A DNA stretch of 64,000 nt from the NCBI RefSeq assembly GCF_010725055.1, contig NZ_BJKB01000006.1, positions 124,001 through 188,000 on the forward strand. The letters are read 5' to 3'. The DNA comes from Gelidibacter japonicus (GTDB taxonomy: Bacteria > Bacteroidota > Bacteroidia > Flavobacteriales > Flavobacteriaceae). A program made the translations under genes and the position numbers. Below the pieces are notes generated by a model. It was not told where the DNA came from. It ran no database searches and saw only the letters and a list, made by a program, of their open reading frames with translations. Shown in pieces: positions 1 to 9,450 of the stretch. Every line of letters starts with the position of its first letter. Position 1 is the stretch's first letter.

Positions 1-1
1 T

Positions 2-640
<639 letters not shown>

Positions 641-652
641 TTAACCCATATC

Positions 653-706
653 AATCCGTATAAGTTCGCTATATTTAAATAGATTTAAGCTTATACGGAT
701 TTTTTC
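653..706 (+). terminator. Rho-independent terminator after gap
   Basis: A perfect 12-bp stem (AATCCGTATAAG at 653-664 pairs with CTTATACGGATT at 690-701) is followed by a T run. It lies between gap and the downstream kinase-like gene, so the kinase is either read through from gap at reduced level or has its own start. Confidence 0.8.
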
Positions 707-719
707 ATTCAATAAACAC

Positions 720-1586
720 ATGATATTAATAGTTGATAGTGGTTCTACAAAGGCCGACTGGATTTCAGTAGATCATAGCGGAAAACAAATACAGGAAAAA
801 ATAAGGACCGGTGGCTTGAATCCAGAAATTCTTAAAGAGAAGAAACTCTACAAGATTATAAGAAAGAGTGAAGAACTGGCGGAAATCAAGCGCGACGTAA
901 CTCATGTGTTCTTTTATGGTGCGGGTTGTGGTACTGAAAACCCTAGATTGCTCCTCAAACGAGTCCTGGAAGACATTTTTGTCAATGCGGAAGTGGAAGT
1001 TACAGAAGATACCATGGCCGCCGTTAGGGCAACTTTGAGTCATGATGATGAAGCAGCAATAGTTTGCATCTTGGGTACAGGTTCAAATTGCAGTTATTAC
1101 GACGGCAAAAATTTAGATCAGCGAATTCAGTCATTGGGCTATACCTTAATGGATGACGCTTCAGGAAATTATTTTGGCAAACAGTTAATTCGTGATTATT
1201 ACTTTAATCATATGCCAGAAGCCATAAAAGTATCCTTTGCCGACAAGTATAATATGGACGCTGATTATATTAAATACAATCTCTATAAACAACCCAGCCC
1301 GAACGCTTATTTAGCAAATTTTGCAGAATTCATGTTTCTAAATATAGATTCAACCTATATTCAAAATATGATCAAAGAGGGAATCCGAATATTTGCAAGA
1401 AACATGATTTTCCAATTTAAAGACGAAGTTAAAACGGTTCCGGTTCATTTTGCTGGATCTATAGCGTTTTTTGCCAAAGATCAGATCCTTGAAATAGCAG
1501 ATGAAATGGGTTTCACCGCAGGAAATTTTGTGCGCCGACCTATTGAAGGTTTGGTAGGTTATCATACACGAAAGTTTCAAAATTAA
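720..1586 (+). CDS. BadF/BadG/BcrA/D-family ATPase, N-acetylglucosamine kinase-like
   Basis: This 288-residue cytosolic protein is an ASKHA-fold sugar-kinase-like ATPase. The N-terminal phosphate-1 loop DSGSTKADW is at residues 6-14 and the second phosphate loop GTGSN at 119-123; a third adenosine-binding segment (VHFAGSIAFF) lies near residue 240. The family includes eukaryotic-type GlcNAc kinases and the BadF/BcrA activator ATPases. It lacks the Cys pair expected for the Fe-S activators, so a sugar (GlcNAc-type) kinase is the better guess. The position right after gap suggests a link to central carbon or cell-wall amino-sugar salvage. The precise substrate cannot be read from sequence. Confidence 0.82.
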   Translation: MILIVDSGSTKADWISVDHSGKQIQEKIRTGGLNPEILKEKKLYKIIRKSEELAEIKRDVTHVFFYGAGCGTENPRLLLKRVLEDIFVNAEVEVTEDTMAAVRATLSHDDEAAIVCILGTGSNCSYYDGKNLDQRIQSLGYTLMDDASGNYFGKQLIRDYYFNHMPEAIKVSFADKYNMDADYIKYNLYKQPSPNAYLANFAEFMFLNIDSTYIQNMIKEGIRIFARNMIFQFKDEVKTVPVHFAGSIAFFAKDQILEIADEMGFTAGNFVRRPIEGLVGYHTRKFQN

Positions 1587-1643
1587 ATTTGAAATAAAAC
1601 CAAGAACCTCAGGATATTAATTCCACACGGGTGAGAATAAAAT

Positions 1644-1688
1644 AAAAAAGCAGTGTAAGTTTTAAAACAACGACACTGCTTTTTTTAT
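1644..1688. terminator. Bidirectional terminator between kinase-like gene and ridA
   Basis: AGCAGTGT (1649-1656) pairs with ACACTGCT (1673-1680), with an A tract before and a T tract after, so the hairpin can stop transcripts from both convergent genes. Confidence 0.8.
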
Positions 1689-1711
1689 TTTGTGGAACAT
1701 TAAAGTTACAA

Positions 1712-2092
1712 TTATTTTACTGCAATCATACTGATTTCCACATTCACGAATTTAGGAAGATTGGCCACTTCCACAGTTTCTCTAGCTGGAGCCGTAGCTT
1801 CATCAAAATAACCACCGTAAACGTCATTAATTTGGCCGAAATTGTTCATGTCGCTAATAAAGATGGACGATTTGATTACATTTTCGAAAGTCATATCGGC
1901 TGCTGCTAAAACCGCCTTTAAGTTTTCCATTACCTGCTTGGTTTCGGCAACAATTGAATCAAGAACAAGTTCATTGGTCTTTGGATCAAAAGCTATTTGT
2001 CCAGAAGTATATAAAGTGTTTCCACTTAAGATAGCCTGGTTGTAAGGGCCTATTGGCGCAGGAGCATTTGGTGTGTTGATGATTGTTTTCAT
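1712..2092 (-). CDS. ridA: RidA/YjgF/UK114-family enamine/imine deaminase
   Basis: This 126-residue protein has the full RidA pattern: N-terminal TPNAPAPIGPYNQAI, the LYTSGQIAFDP strand, and the C-terminal PARETVEVANLPKFVNVEISMIAV segment with the arginine that binds the carboxylate of 2-aminoacrylate-type substrates. The family hydrolyses reactive enamine/imine intermediates made by PLP enzymes and works as a cytosolic trimer. The open frame extends 49 codons further upstream, but that extension is not RidA-like and overlaps the end of lptD, so the ATG at 2092 is chosen; this gives the normal family length. It is 62 bases downstream of lptD on the same strand and is probably co-transcribed with it. 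Confidence 0.95.
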   Translation of the reverse strand: MKTIINTPNAPAPIGPYNQAILSGNTLYTSGQIAFDPKTNELVLDSIVAETKQVMENLKAVLAAADMTFENVIKSSIFISDMNNFGQINDVYGGYFDEATAPARETVEVANLPKFVNVEISMIAVK

Positions 2093-2154
2093 AATGAATT
2101 GTATTTTATTTTTTCCTGAAAAGGTTATAGCTATTTGTGATTTTAATGTTTCAC

Positions 2155-4917
2155 TTATAGTCTTTTGTCCGGCGAGCGTTGTTTGTCGTATTTGATATCT
2201 TTTAATAAACTTGATTTGATTCCGATAAAAAAGTTCCATGAACTACGCTCGCTGAAAGGAATCCAACTAAAGTTCATCCGCCAGCTCAATAGGTCACGTT
2301 CAAACCTGAGTTGGGTATAGGTGAAACCTTGGTTTTTAAAATCATATCCTGAAGAGACTCCAACAGTCCAACGGGGGGATAAATCTATATCTCCTGAAAA
2401 CATTAGGGAATTGGATGAAATTTCATTTTGTCGTGCACTGTTGGAATAGTTAACAGCCCATGCCACACGCAAACTCCAGGGAATGGTGAAATTATAAAAT
2501 TCTGATTTCTCCTCCTTACTGCGGTCTCTCTCTTCATCGCCCAAGCGTTGATCGGCAAAGTTTTGGGACTTCCCAAATAAGTCGTCGGCACGGCCACCAC
2601 TAAGAACAGACTCATCGATGGCTCTTTGGTCAGGTTCTTTTCGCCCAGAAAAACTTTCACTACTTAGGCTATAACTTAAATTCATACTTGCTGATGTCAG
2701 TCTAAATAAACTTCCACCATTGTCGATATTGAATTGATCCACACGTCGGTTATTATTGTCAAGAGCATAAGGATCTAGGGTCATTCCAAAATTGACGCTC
2801 ATTTTATTATCAAACAGTTGCGTTCCACCAGATACTCTTAGAGGACTCCATTGCAAAGAATCGCCAGCAAAATTATACGAAGTGGATAAGTTAAGACTAT
2901 TCAATAAGATTATTTTTTTAGGCTCCGTTTTAGTGGAGTCCCTATCTCTTACTTTGGCTTCAAAATTATTCCCCAATGAAAACCCCATCGAACTCGAGAA
3001 ATTTTTATTTGGAGCACCATAAAGAGATTCTTCAAACCTGCTGTATTCTGCCCGGGTCAGATCGCCATTGGCCGTAATATAATCAAAGGAATCATAATAA
3101 TCATCAAAAGCTGGGTTGATATTATAACTTATGGACGGTCTCATGATGTGCCTGATAGCTTTGATTTTGGTGTTTTTCCCTGGCTTTTCAAAAGGGAACA
3201 TCCCATAGATCGTAGTTCCAATACTCGTACTGAAATTATAGGTTCTAAAACTGTCAAAACCTGTTAGATCCTCTTTTAAGACTTTATTCTCATCGGGATC
3301 ATAATACTTTCTGATAGTGTTAAGCGTCCAGTTTTCCTGAAAATTCGTACTTGCACTAACGCTAAAATGTCTAAACACTTTAAAGTTTGTGGAAATTGGA
3401 ATACTTTGCTGCACACCAACCCGAGCATCTTCAAACATTTCTGCTTTAAAAAAAAGTGAGTCTGTTGTACTTATCCTATTTTGTGCATTGACATTATATT
3501 GAAAATTGATATTGTCAATAATTCCTTTTTTAGCTCCAATTTTTGGCGCGAATGGGAAAATCCTGCTCACACTTCCCTGAAAAGTAGGTAAAGTCATGTC
3601 AATCTGCTGAGTTCTTGTATTTTGGGAATGCGTGGCGGTTAAGCTGACATTCACTTGTGGTTCTCCTGTGAAGGACTTGGAATAGGATACGGAGGATGAT
3701 AAGGTATTATTTAAAAAATTTGAAGCGTTCATCTGATTGACAGATTCCTGATAGTATTTACTACTCCCTAAGTTGACCGATGCCGAAAAACGGGAACTCG
3801 GATTTGCTTTTGCATCCTGAGAGTGTGACCACCTGATGTTGTAAATGGACGATTTCGAATAATCAGGAAACCCGCGTTCACTATTGATCAAGCTTTCATA
3901 CCTAATTCCAAAGTTTCCTCTAAATCTATAGCGTACAGCATAATTGGTTTCGGATCGGAACCCATAACTTCCATTGGTGTAATAATCGCCATAAAGCGCC
4001 AAATCGAGATAATCACTAATAGCAAAATAATAACCTCCATTTTGCAGGTTGTAACCACGCCTACTATCCTGACCAAATGTAGGAAAGAGAATTCCAGAAG
4101 TTTGTTTTTTAGTCAATGGAAAATAGGCAAAAGGCAAACCGATGGGGGTGGGCACATTGTAAATGTACATATTGGTCAAGCCTGTTACCACTTTTTTGTT
4201 GGGAACAATCTTGGCTTTCCGCATCAAGAAATAAAACTCAGGGTCATCTTTGTCCTCTGAAGTTGTGAATTTCCCACGATTGATAAAATAGACCGAGTCG
4301 TTTTCCTTCTTGGTCACATCGGCAATGATATATCCACCGCTTTGCTCAGTTCTTGAATTAAAGATGAGGGCTTTTTTGGTTTCAGTGTTGAAGATAATTG
4401 AGTCCGGTTCTACAAGATTGGCGCCCTGTTTGAAGATAGGAGCTTGGGAATAAACGCCTGCCGAATCTTTTAAACGTCCGGCATAAACCAAATTTTTATT
4501 GTGATCAATGACAATAATTCCTGACTTTATTTCCATGTCCTGATAGCGCACCTCCGCTTCATTATATAAGGTGGTTTGCTTTAAACGTTGATTAAGAGAC
4601 ACATAATCTTTGGCCTTATAATTAACAACTGCTTCCAAGAAATCCTTCTTTTTGGGAATGGTATCCTGCAAAATACTATCGGTTTCTTTGACTGGTGCTG
4701 TGGGAGTCACTAAAGAGTCGATATTTATGGACACCCTCATACTGTCATTTTCTGTTTTTGGCAGGATGGGAGCTTGGGTTTTTGGGAGATCTTGAGCCAA
4801 CCCCAAAGTGTTAATAAACACTGTAAAACTCAGGGTAAAAAGTATATGAAAGCTTTTTGTACGCAATGCTTTTAAGTGTATTTTTGTAAAAGTATGGCTC
4901 GGTTTTTGAAAAGTCAA
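2155..4917 (-). CDS. lptD: LptD-like LPS-assembly outer-membrane protein
   Basis: This 920-residue protein matches the Bacteroidota form of LptD, which inserts lipopolysaccharide into the outer leaflet of the outer membrane. An N-terminal hydrophobic segment ending in LGLAQ (about residues 25-41) is a signal peptide. Residues about 90-330 form an OstA/LptA-like beta-jellyroll (repeated strands such as SGIIVIDHNKNLVYAGRLKDSAG), and the rest is a large beta-barrel with alternating aromatic strands. The conserved barrel entry PTPIGLPFAYFPLTKKQTSG is present. The start is uncertain by up to about 20 codons because several N-terminal residues precede the signal core. It is divergent from the amidase gene at 5006; ridA follows in the same direction. 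Confidence 0.88.
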   Translation of the reverse strand: MTFQKPSHTFTKIHLKALRTKSFHILFTLSFTVFINTLGLAQDLPKTQAPILPKTENDSMRVSINIDSLVTPTAPVKETDSILQDTIPKKKDFLEAVVNYKAKDYVSLNQRLKQTTLYNEAEVRYQDMEIKSGIIVIDHNKNLVYAGRLKDSAGVYSQAPIFKQGANLVEPDSIIFNTETKKALIFNSRTEQSGGYIIADVTKKENDSVYFINRGKFTTSEDKDDPEFYFLMRKAKIVPNKKVVTGLTNMYIYNVPTPIGLPFAYFPLTKKQTSGILFPTFGQDSRRGYNLQNGGYYFAISDYLDLALYGDYYTNGSYGFRSETNYAVRYRFRGNFGIRYESLINSERGFPDYSKSSIYNIRWSHSQDAKANPSSRFSASVNLGSSKYYQESVNQMNASNFLNNTLSSSVSYSKSFTGEPQVNVSLTATHSQNTRTQQIDMTLPTFQGSVSRIFPFAPKIGAKKGIIDNINFQYNVNAQNRISTTDSLFFKAEMFEDARVGVQQSIPISTNFKVFRHFSVSASTNFQENWTLNTIRKYYDPDENKVLKEDLTGFDSFRTYNFSTSIGTTIYGMFPFEKPGKNTKIKAIRHIMRPSISYNINPAFDDYYDSFDYITANGDLTRAEYSRFEESLYGAPNKNFSSSMGFSLGNNFEAKVRDRDSTKTEPKKIILLNSLNLSTSYNFAGDSLQWSPLRVSGGTQLFDNKMSVNFGMTLDPYALDNNNRRVDQFNIDNGGSLFRLTSASMNLSYSLSSESFSGRKEPDQRAIDESVLSGGRADDLFGKSQNFADQRLGDEERDRSKEEKSEFYNFTIPWSLRVAWAVNYSNSARQNEISSNSLMFSGDIDLSPRWTVGVSSGYDFKNQGFTYTQLRFERDLLSWRMNFSWIPFSERSSWNFFIGIKSSLLKDIKYDKQRSPDKRL

Positions 4918-5005
4918 AATTACATATATTTTTTTGTGATTAATTACTATTCAACCAAAATTTAAAAATTAAAATAAACCAAGTTTGTTATACGTTTAAA
5001 CCTTT

Positions 5006-6151
5006 ATGAGAACTCAATTATATTATACCTTAGTATTAAGCATCTATTTATTTATTGGTTTTTTAACACCTGCACAGGCATTTCAGAAAAACAAAGGTCA
5101 ATTTGTGGTAGTTCTTGATGCCGGCCATGGTGGAAATGATCCCGGGAATGTTGGAAATGGTTATAAAGAAAAAGAAATTGCGCTCAACATCGTTTTGACA
5201 GTAGGCAAATCTTTAGAGAAACATCCTAATATCAAAGTGATTTATACACGTAAAACGGATGTTTTTGTTCCTTTAAGAGAACGCGCAAAAATTGCCAATG
5301 ATGCCGACGCTGACTTATTTGTCTCTGTGCATTGCAATTCGCACCATTCAAGTGCACACGGTACGGAAACTTTTGTTTTGGGCCTACACGAAAACCAACG
5401 CAACTTTGAAATTGCAAAGAAGGAAAATGAGGTTATTTTCTTGGAAGAAGACTACGAATCGCATTACGATGGCTTTGATCCCAATTCGCCGGAATCCTTT
5501 ATAGGTCTGACTTTAATGCAGGAGGAGTATCTTGATCAAAGTACCCAATTAGCTCGTCTGGTTCAAGATAATTTCACAAAAACTTTAAAACGAAACGATA
5601 GAGGTGTCAAACAAGCTGGCTTTTGGGTTTTGCACAACACCTATATGCCAAGTGTTTTGGTAGAAACAGGGTTTTTGACCTATAAGCCGGAAGGAGCCTA
5701 TCTCAACTCTGCAAAAGGTCAAAATGAAGTTGCCTTGGCCATCTATAAAGGATTAATGGACTATAAAATGATTTTGGATAGAAATGTCGGACAAAACGTG
5801 TATAAAGATGTAGCCAACAAGGATTCGCTCAAAGATGAATTAACTAATGAATTGGACTCCAAGGATGCTGTTAAACGTATTTATACCAATACGGTATTCA
5901 AGGTTCAATTAGCAGCTAGTTCAAATAAACTTGAACCTAAATCATATAATTTTAACGGCTTAAACGATATTTCCCGAGAAAAAGAAGGTAAGCTTTACAA
6001 ATATTTCTATGGCGGCACTTCTGATTATAATGAAATCAAATTAATGGCTGAATTTGCAAAGTCAAAAGGTTATCCCACCTCGTTTATTGTCGCTTACCAG
6101 AATGGAAAACGTGTAGACTTGTCTTCAGTAATCAATTCTCACTCTAATTAA
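5006..6151 (+). CDS. N-acetylmuramoyl-L-alanine amidase (Amidase_3) with SPOR-like tail
   Basis: This 381-residue exported enzyme cleaves the bond between N-acetylmuramic acid and L-alanine in peptidoglycan. A signal peptide ends near residue 25 (TPAQAF). The Amidase_3 zinc site is intact: His41 in LDAGHGG, Glu57 in KEKEIAL and the His of FVSVHCN; the catalytic glutamate is in VLVETGFLT. Residues about 300-377 resemble a SPOR domain (FKVQLAASSN ... LYKYFYGGTSDYNEIKLMAEFAKSKGYPTSFIVAY), which would target the enzyme to denuded septal glycan. It starts a plus-strand run with the MCE protein 55 bases downstream and is divergent from lptD. Confidence 0.93.
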   Translation: MRTQLYYTLVLSIYLFIGFLTPAQAFQKNKGQFVVVLDAGHGGNDPGNVGNGYKEKEIALNIVLTVGKSLEKHPNIKVIYTRKTDVFVPLRERAKIANDADADLFVSVHCNSHHSSAHGTETFVLGLHENQRNFEIAKKENEVIFLEEDYESHYDGFDPNSPESFIGLTLMQEEYLDQSTQLARLVQDNFTKTLKRNDRGVKQAGFWVLHNTYMPSVLVETGFLTYKPEGAYLNSAKGQNEVALAIYKGLMDYKMILDRNVGQNVYKDVANKDSLKDELTNELDSKDAVKRIYTNTVFKVQLAASSNKLEPKSYNFNGLNDISREKEGKLYKYFYGGTSDYNEIKLMAEFAKSKGYPTSFIVAYQNGKRVDLSSVINSHSN

Positions 6152-6206
6152 AAAGATTCTTAATATTTTTATTCCTAATTTTGTGAGCAACTAAATCTTT
6201 TAGACT

Positions 6207-7199
6207 TTGAAAATATCAAGAGAAGTTAAAACCGCAATACTTGTAATATCAGGAATACTCCTAATGGTTTTTACATTTAATTATTTGAAAGGTATCAATA
6301 TCTTACAAAAACACAATCGCTACCAGACCCAATTTGATTACAATGCGTTAAGTTCTTCATCTCTGGTGACTATCAAAGGCAATAAAATTGGAAAAATTGA
6401 GGATATTACTTATGACGATAATACGGGTAAAACCATTGTGACCTTTATCGTGACAGAAGACGTCAAATTTTCTACAAATAGTAAGATTCGCATGTATGAG
6501 ACTGGACTAATGGGCGGCAATGCTTTGGCTATTATACCTATGCCCGGACCAGAGCTGGCAAAAGATGGCGACTTATTGCAATCTGAAGTTGAAGAAGGGC
6601 TCATCACAAGCTTGACAAAAAACTTTTCTGGGATCAGCAGTAACTTGGGTGTCACCCTAAAGGCTGCGGATTCTTTAATGAATAACTTTAACCGATTAAT
6701 TATTAACGAAAATGAGGATGGTATTAAAGCTGCAATTGCAGAATTAAACCAGACCATCATTTCTTTTAGGAACATGGCAAATGCTATGACTGTCCTCGTG
6801 TCAAAGAATGATGAAGCCTTGACCTCTGCAATCGGCAATTTTGATACTTTATCCGGAAATCTTGCTGAGATTACGACAGAATTTAAACAGGTTGAAGTAT
6901 CCAAAACTTTTGCAGAACTTGATAAAACCCTTCAAGAGGTCAATACCTTGTTGGCAAGTGTCAAGGATGGGAAAGGTACTATGGGCAAACTGCTGAATGA
7001 CGATAAACTATATTCAAATCTCGAAGGAGCCTCTTTACAACTGGAGCAATTGTTGCAAGATTTTAAATTAAACCCGAAGCGCTATGTGCATTTTTCAGTT
7101 TTTGGAAAAAAGCCAGACCGCTTTGATGCTGAAGGCAATATTATTGAGGATCAAAAAACACAACCAGAAGAAATACGTATAGAATTAGAAAACAACTAA
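6207..7199 (+). CDS. MlaD/MCE-domain envelope lipid-transport protein
   Basis: This 330-residue protein has one N-terminal membrane anchor (about residues 8-26) and an MCE domain (about 35-120, with VTIKGNKIGKIEDI and the MYETGLMGGNALAIIPMPG block). A long helical C-terminal region follows. MCE proteins form hexameric rings that bind phospholipids in the periplasm and work with MlaE/MlaF-type ABC components, none of which are in this window. The start codon is TTG at 6207 (TTG AAA ATA TCA), chosen because the typical KISREVKTAILVISG N-terminus begins there and no ATG is nearby. It sits between the amidase and a membrane Fe-S protein that begins 11 bases after its stop, so it is part of the same operon. 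Confidence 0.88.
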   Translation: MKISREVKTAILVISGILLMVFTFNYLKGINILQKHNRYQTQFDYNALSSSSLVTIKGNKIGKIEDITYDDNTGKTIVTFIVTEDVKFSTNSKIRMYETGLMGGNALAIIPMPGPELAKDGDLLQSEVEEGLITSLTKNFSGISSNLGVTLKAADSLMNNFNRLIINENEDGIKAAIAELNQTIISFRNMANAMTVLVSKNDEALTSAIGNFDTLSGNLAEITTEFKQVEVSKTFAELDKTLQEVNTLLASVKDGKGTMGKLLNDDKLYSNLEGASLQLEQLLQDFKLNPKRYVHFSVFGKKPDRFDAEGNIIEDQKTQPEEIRIELENN

Positions 7200-7210
7200 C
7201 CACCTTAATA

Positions 7211-8518
7211 ATGAATTACATTCCAAATATCCTTTTTGCCCTGGCACTAATTGTCGGCATTGGTTTCTTTGCAAATAATGTAAAAAAATTGATCCGCAAT
7301 ATTAAACTGGGTCGCGATGTTGATGTAAGTGACCACACCTCCCAACGTTGGAAGAACATGGCAATGATTGCACTTGGACAAAGTAAAATGGTCAAAAGGC
7401 CAGTTTCTGGATTTTTACACATCATTGTCTATGTGGGTTTCATCATCATAAACATTGAAGTTTTAGAGATCATTATTGACGGTCTTTTAGGTACACATCG
7501 CATTTTTTCATCTATAGGACCAATGTATGGTGTTCTTATTGGTGTCTTTGAAATATTGGCTGTTTTGGTCTTTGTTTCTGTCATCGTTTTTTGGATGAGA
7601 AGAAATATTATTAAAATCAAACGTTTTTGGTCCAAGGAAATGACCAGTTGGCCTAAAAATGATGCCAATAACATTCTTTATATTGAAATGGTGTTGATGG
7701 TCTTGTTTTTAATAATGAACGCCACGGATTTGAAATTCCAAGCCATGGAAAATGGAAATGTCGTCAGTCAGTATTTGACTCCGTTATTTAGTGGATTTTC
7801 AGATGGAACCATCCATATTATTGAGCGAAGCGCATGGTGGTTGCACATTTTAGGAATTCTTGCGTTCTTAAACTATCTCTATTTTTCTAAGCATTTGCAT
7901 ATTCTTTTGGCGTTTCCAAACACCTATTTTGGAAAGATTGTCCCAAAAGGACAGTTTAAGAATAATGAAGCCGTTACCAAGGAAGTAAAAATGATGATGG
8001 ATCCAAACGTCGATCCATTTGCAGCACAGCCAGAAGGGGCTGGGGACGAAATTCCCGCGAAATTTGGTGCTAGCGATGTACAAGATTTGAGTTGGGTACA
8101 ATTGCTCAACGCCTATACATGTACAGAGTGCGGTAGGTGTACAAGTGAATGCCCAGCCAATATAACTGGTAAAAAACTGTCACCTCGTAAGATCATGATG
8201 GATACGCGTGACCGATTGGAAGAAGTTGGAAAAAATATAGATGCCAACAACGGGGTTTTTAAGGATGACGGTAAACAATTATTGGACGATTATATTACAC
8301 GCGAAGAATTATGGGCTTGTACTACATGTAACGCCTGTGTTCAAGCGTGCCCGGTGAGCATCGATCCTATGTCCATCATTATGGAAATGCGAAATTATTT
8401 GATCATGGAACAATCTGCAGCACCCATGGAACTCAACAACATGATGGCCAATATTGAAAACAATGGTGCCCCTTGGCCATACAATCAAATGGATAGATTG
8501 AACTGGAAAAACGAGTAA
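7211..8518 (+). CDS. Membrane (Fe-S)-binding protein, HdrC/GlpC-like
   Basis: This 435-residue protein has about five hydrophobic helices in residues 1-230 and a cytosolic ferredoxin-like domain. Two 4Fe-4S motifs are visible: Cys304, 307, 310, 314 (CTECGRCTSECP) and Cys370, 373, 376, 380 (CTTCNACVQACP). The architecture is that of quinone-linked electron-transfer subunits that pair with a CCG-domain protein, and such a protein is encoded 140 bases downstream. The donor is not known. A homologous role to heterodisulfide-reductase or glycerol-3-phosphate dehydrogenase electron-transfer subunits is an inference from the domain order only. Confidence 0.88.
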   Translation: MNYIPNILFALALIVGIGFFANNVKKLIRNIKLGRDVDVSDHTSQRWKNMAMIALGQSKMVKRPVSGFLHIIVYVGFIIINIEVLEIIIDGLLGTHRIFSSIGPMYGVLIGVFEILAVLVFVSVIVFWMRRNIIKIKRFWSKEMTSWPKNDANNILYIEMVLMVLFLIMNATDLKFQAMENGNVVSQYLTPLFSGFSDGTIHIIERSAWWLHILGILAFLNYLYFSKHLHILLAFPNTYFGKIVPKGQFKNNEAVTKEVKMMMDPNVDPFAAQPEGAGDEIPAKFGASDVQDLSWVQLLNAYTCTECGRCTSECPANITGKKLSPRKIMMDTRDRLEEVGKNIDANNGVFKDDGKQLLDDYITREELWACTTCNACVQACPVSIDPMSIIMEMRNYLIMEQSAAPMELNNMMANIENNGAPWPYNQMDRLNWKNE

Positions 8519-8658
8519 TTTAATTTGGGTGATAGTGAACAACTGTCATCCTAACATTGTGTTTTATAGTATAAAAAATGTGATGTACGGCAAAAAGTTG
8601 CTGATTAAATCTTTTGGAGTAAAATAATAAAAAACAAAAACATATAAACTCATAAAAA

Positions 8659-9450
8659 ATGAGCGAACAACTTATTGTGCCAACTATGGCAGAATTTACG
8701 GCCCAAGGCAAACAACCAGAAGTCCTCTTTTGGGTAGGTTGCATGGGAAGTTTTGATGATAGAGCGAAGAAGGTAACCAAGGCTTTTGTAAAACTGCTAC
8801 ATAAATCCAAGGTGGACTTTGCCGTTTTAGGAACTGAAGAGAGCTGTACTGGCGATCCTGCAAAACGTGCAGGTAATGAGTTTCTTTTTCAGATGCAGGC
8901 GGTCACCAACATCGAGGTTCTCAATGCCTATGAAATCAAAAAAATTGTTACTGCCTGCCCGCATTGTTTCAATACCATAAAAAATGAATATCCAGAACTT
9001 GGTGGAAATTATGAAGTCATGCACCATACACAATTTCTTAAATCACTTTTGGATGAAGGACGATTGACCGTTGAAGGAGGCCAATTTAAAGGCAAACGTA
9101 TCACTTTCCACGACCCCTGTTATTTGGGGCGAGGCAACAATGTGTATGAAGCACCAAGAGATTTGATACGAAAATTGGATGCGGAACTGGTTGAAATGAA
9201 AAGCTGCAAGTCCAGAGGACTCTGCTGTGGTGCCGGTGGCGCTCAAATGTTTAAAGAGGCTGAGCTAGGAAATAAAGAAATAAATGTCAAACGGACAGAG
9301 GAAGCGGTCGAGGTGAAACCAGATATTATAGCAGCTGGGTGTCCATTTTGCAATACCATGATGACCGATGGTGTCAAATCAAAAAACAAGGAATCTGAAA
9401 TTGCTGTGATGGATATTGCAGAATTGATAGCAAATGCAGAGGATTTATAA
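8659..9450 (+). CDS. CCG-domain (Fe-S)-binding protein, HdrB-like
   Basis: This 263-residue protein contains two cysteine-rich CCG-type modules: VGCMGSFDDRAKK with TACPHCFNTIK in the first half, and HDPCYLGRGNN with GLCCGAGGAQMF plus AAGCPFCNTMM in the second. These modules bind a non-cubane Fe-S cluster in HdrB and appear in LutA/GlpC-type oxidoreductases. It is the partner of the membrane Fe-S protein upstream. Its stop codon overlaps the serB start by one base (TAATG), so the two are translationally coupled. The redox substrate is unknown. Confidence 0.88.
   Translation: MSEQLIVPTMAEFTAQGKQPEVLFWVGCMGSFDDRAKKVTKAFVKLLHKSKVDFAVLGTEESCTGDPAKRAGNEFLFQMQAVTNIEVLNAYEIKKIVTACPHCFNTIKNEYPELGGNYEVMHHTQFLKSLLDEGRLTVEGGQFKGKRITFHDPCYLGRGNNVYEAPRDLIRKLDAELVEMKSCKSRGLCCGAGGAQMFKEAELGNKEINVKRTEEAVEVKPDIIAAGCPFCNTMMTDGVKSKNKESEIAVMDIAELIANAEDL

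Noticed and set aside
2093-2239. 49-codon N-terminal extension of ridA
   Set aside because: It overlaps the lptD coding end and gives a non-RidA prefix; ATG 2092 restores family length.
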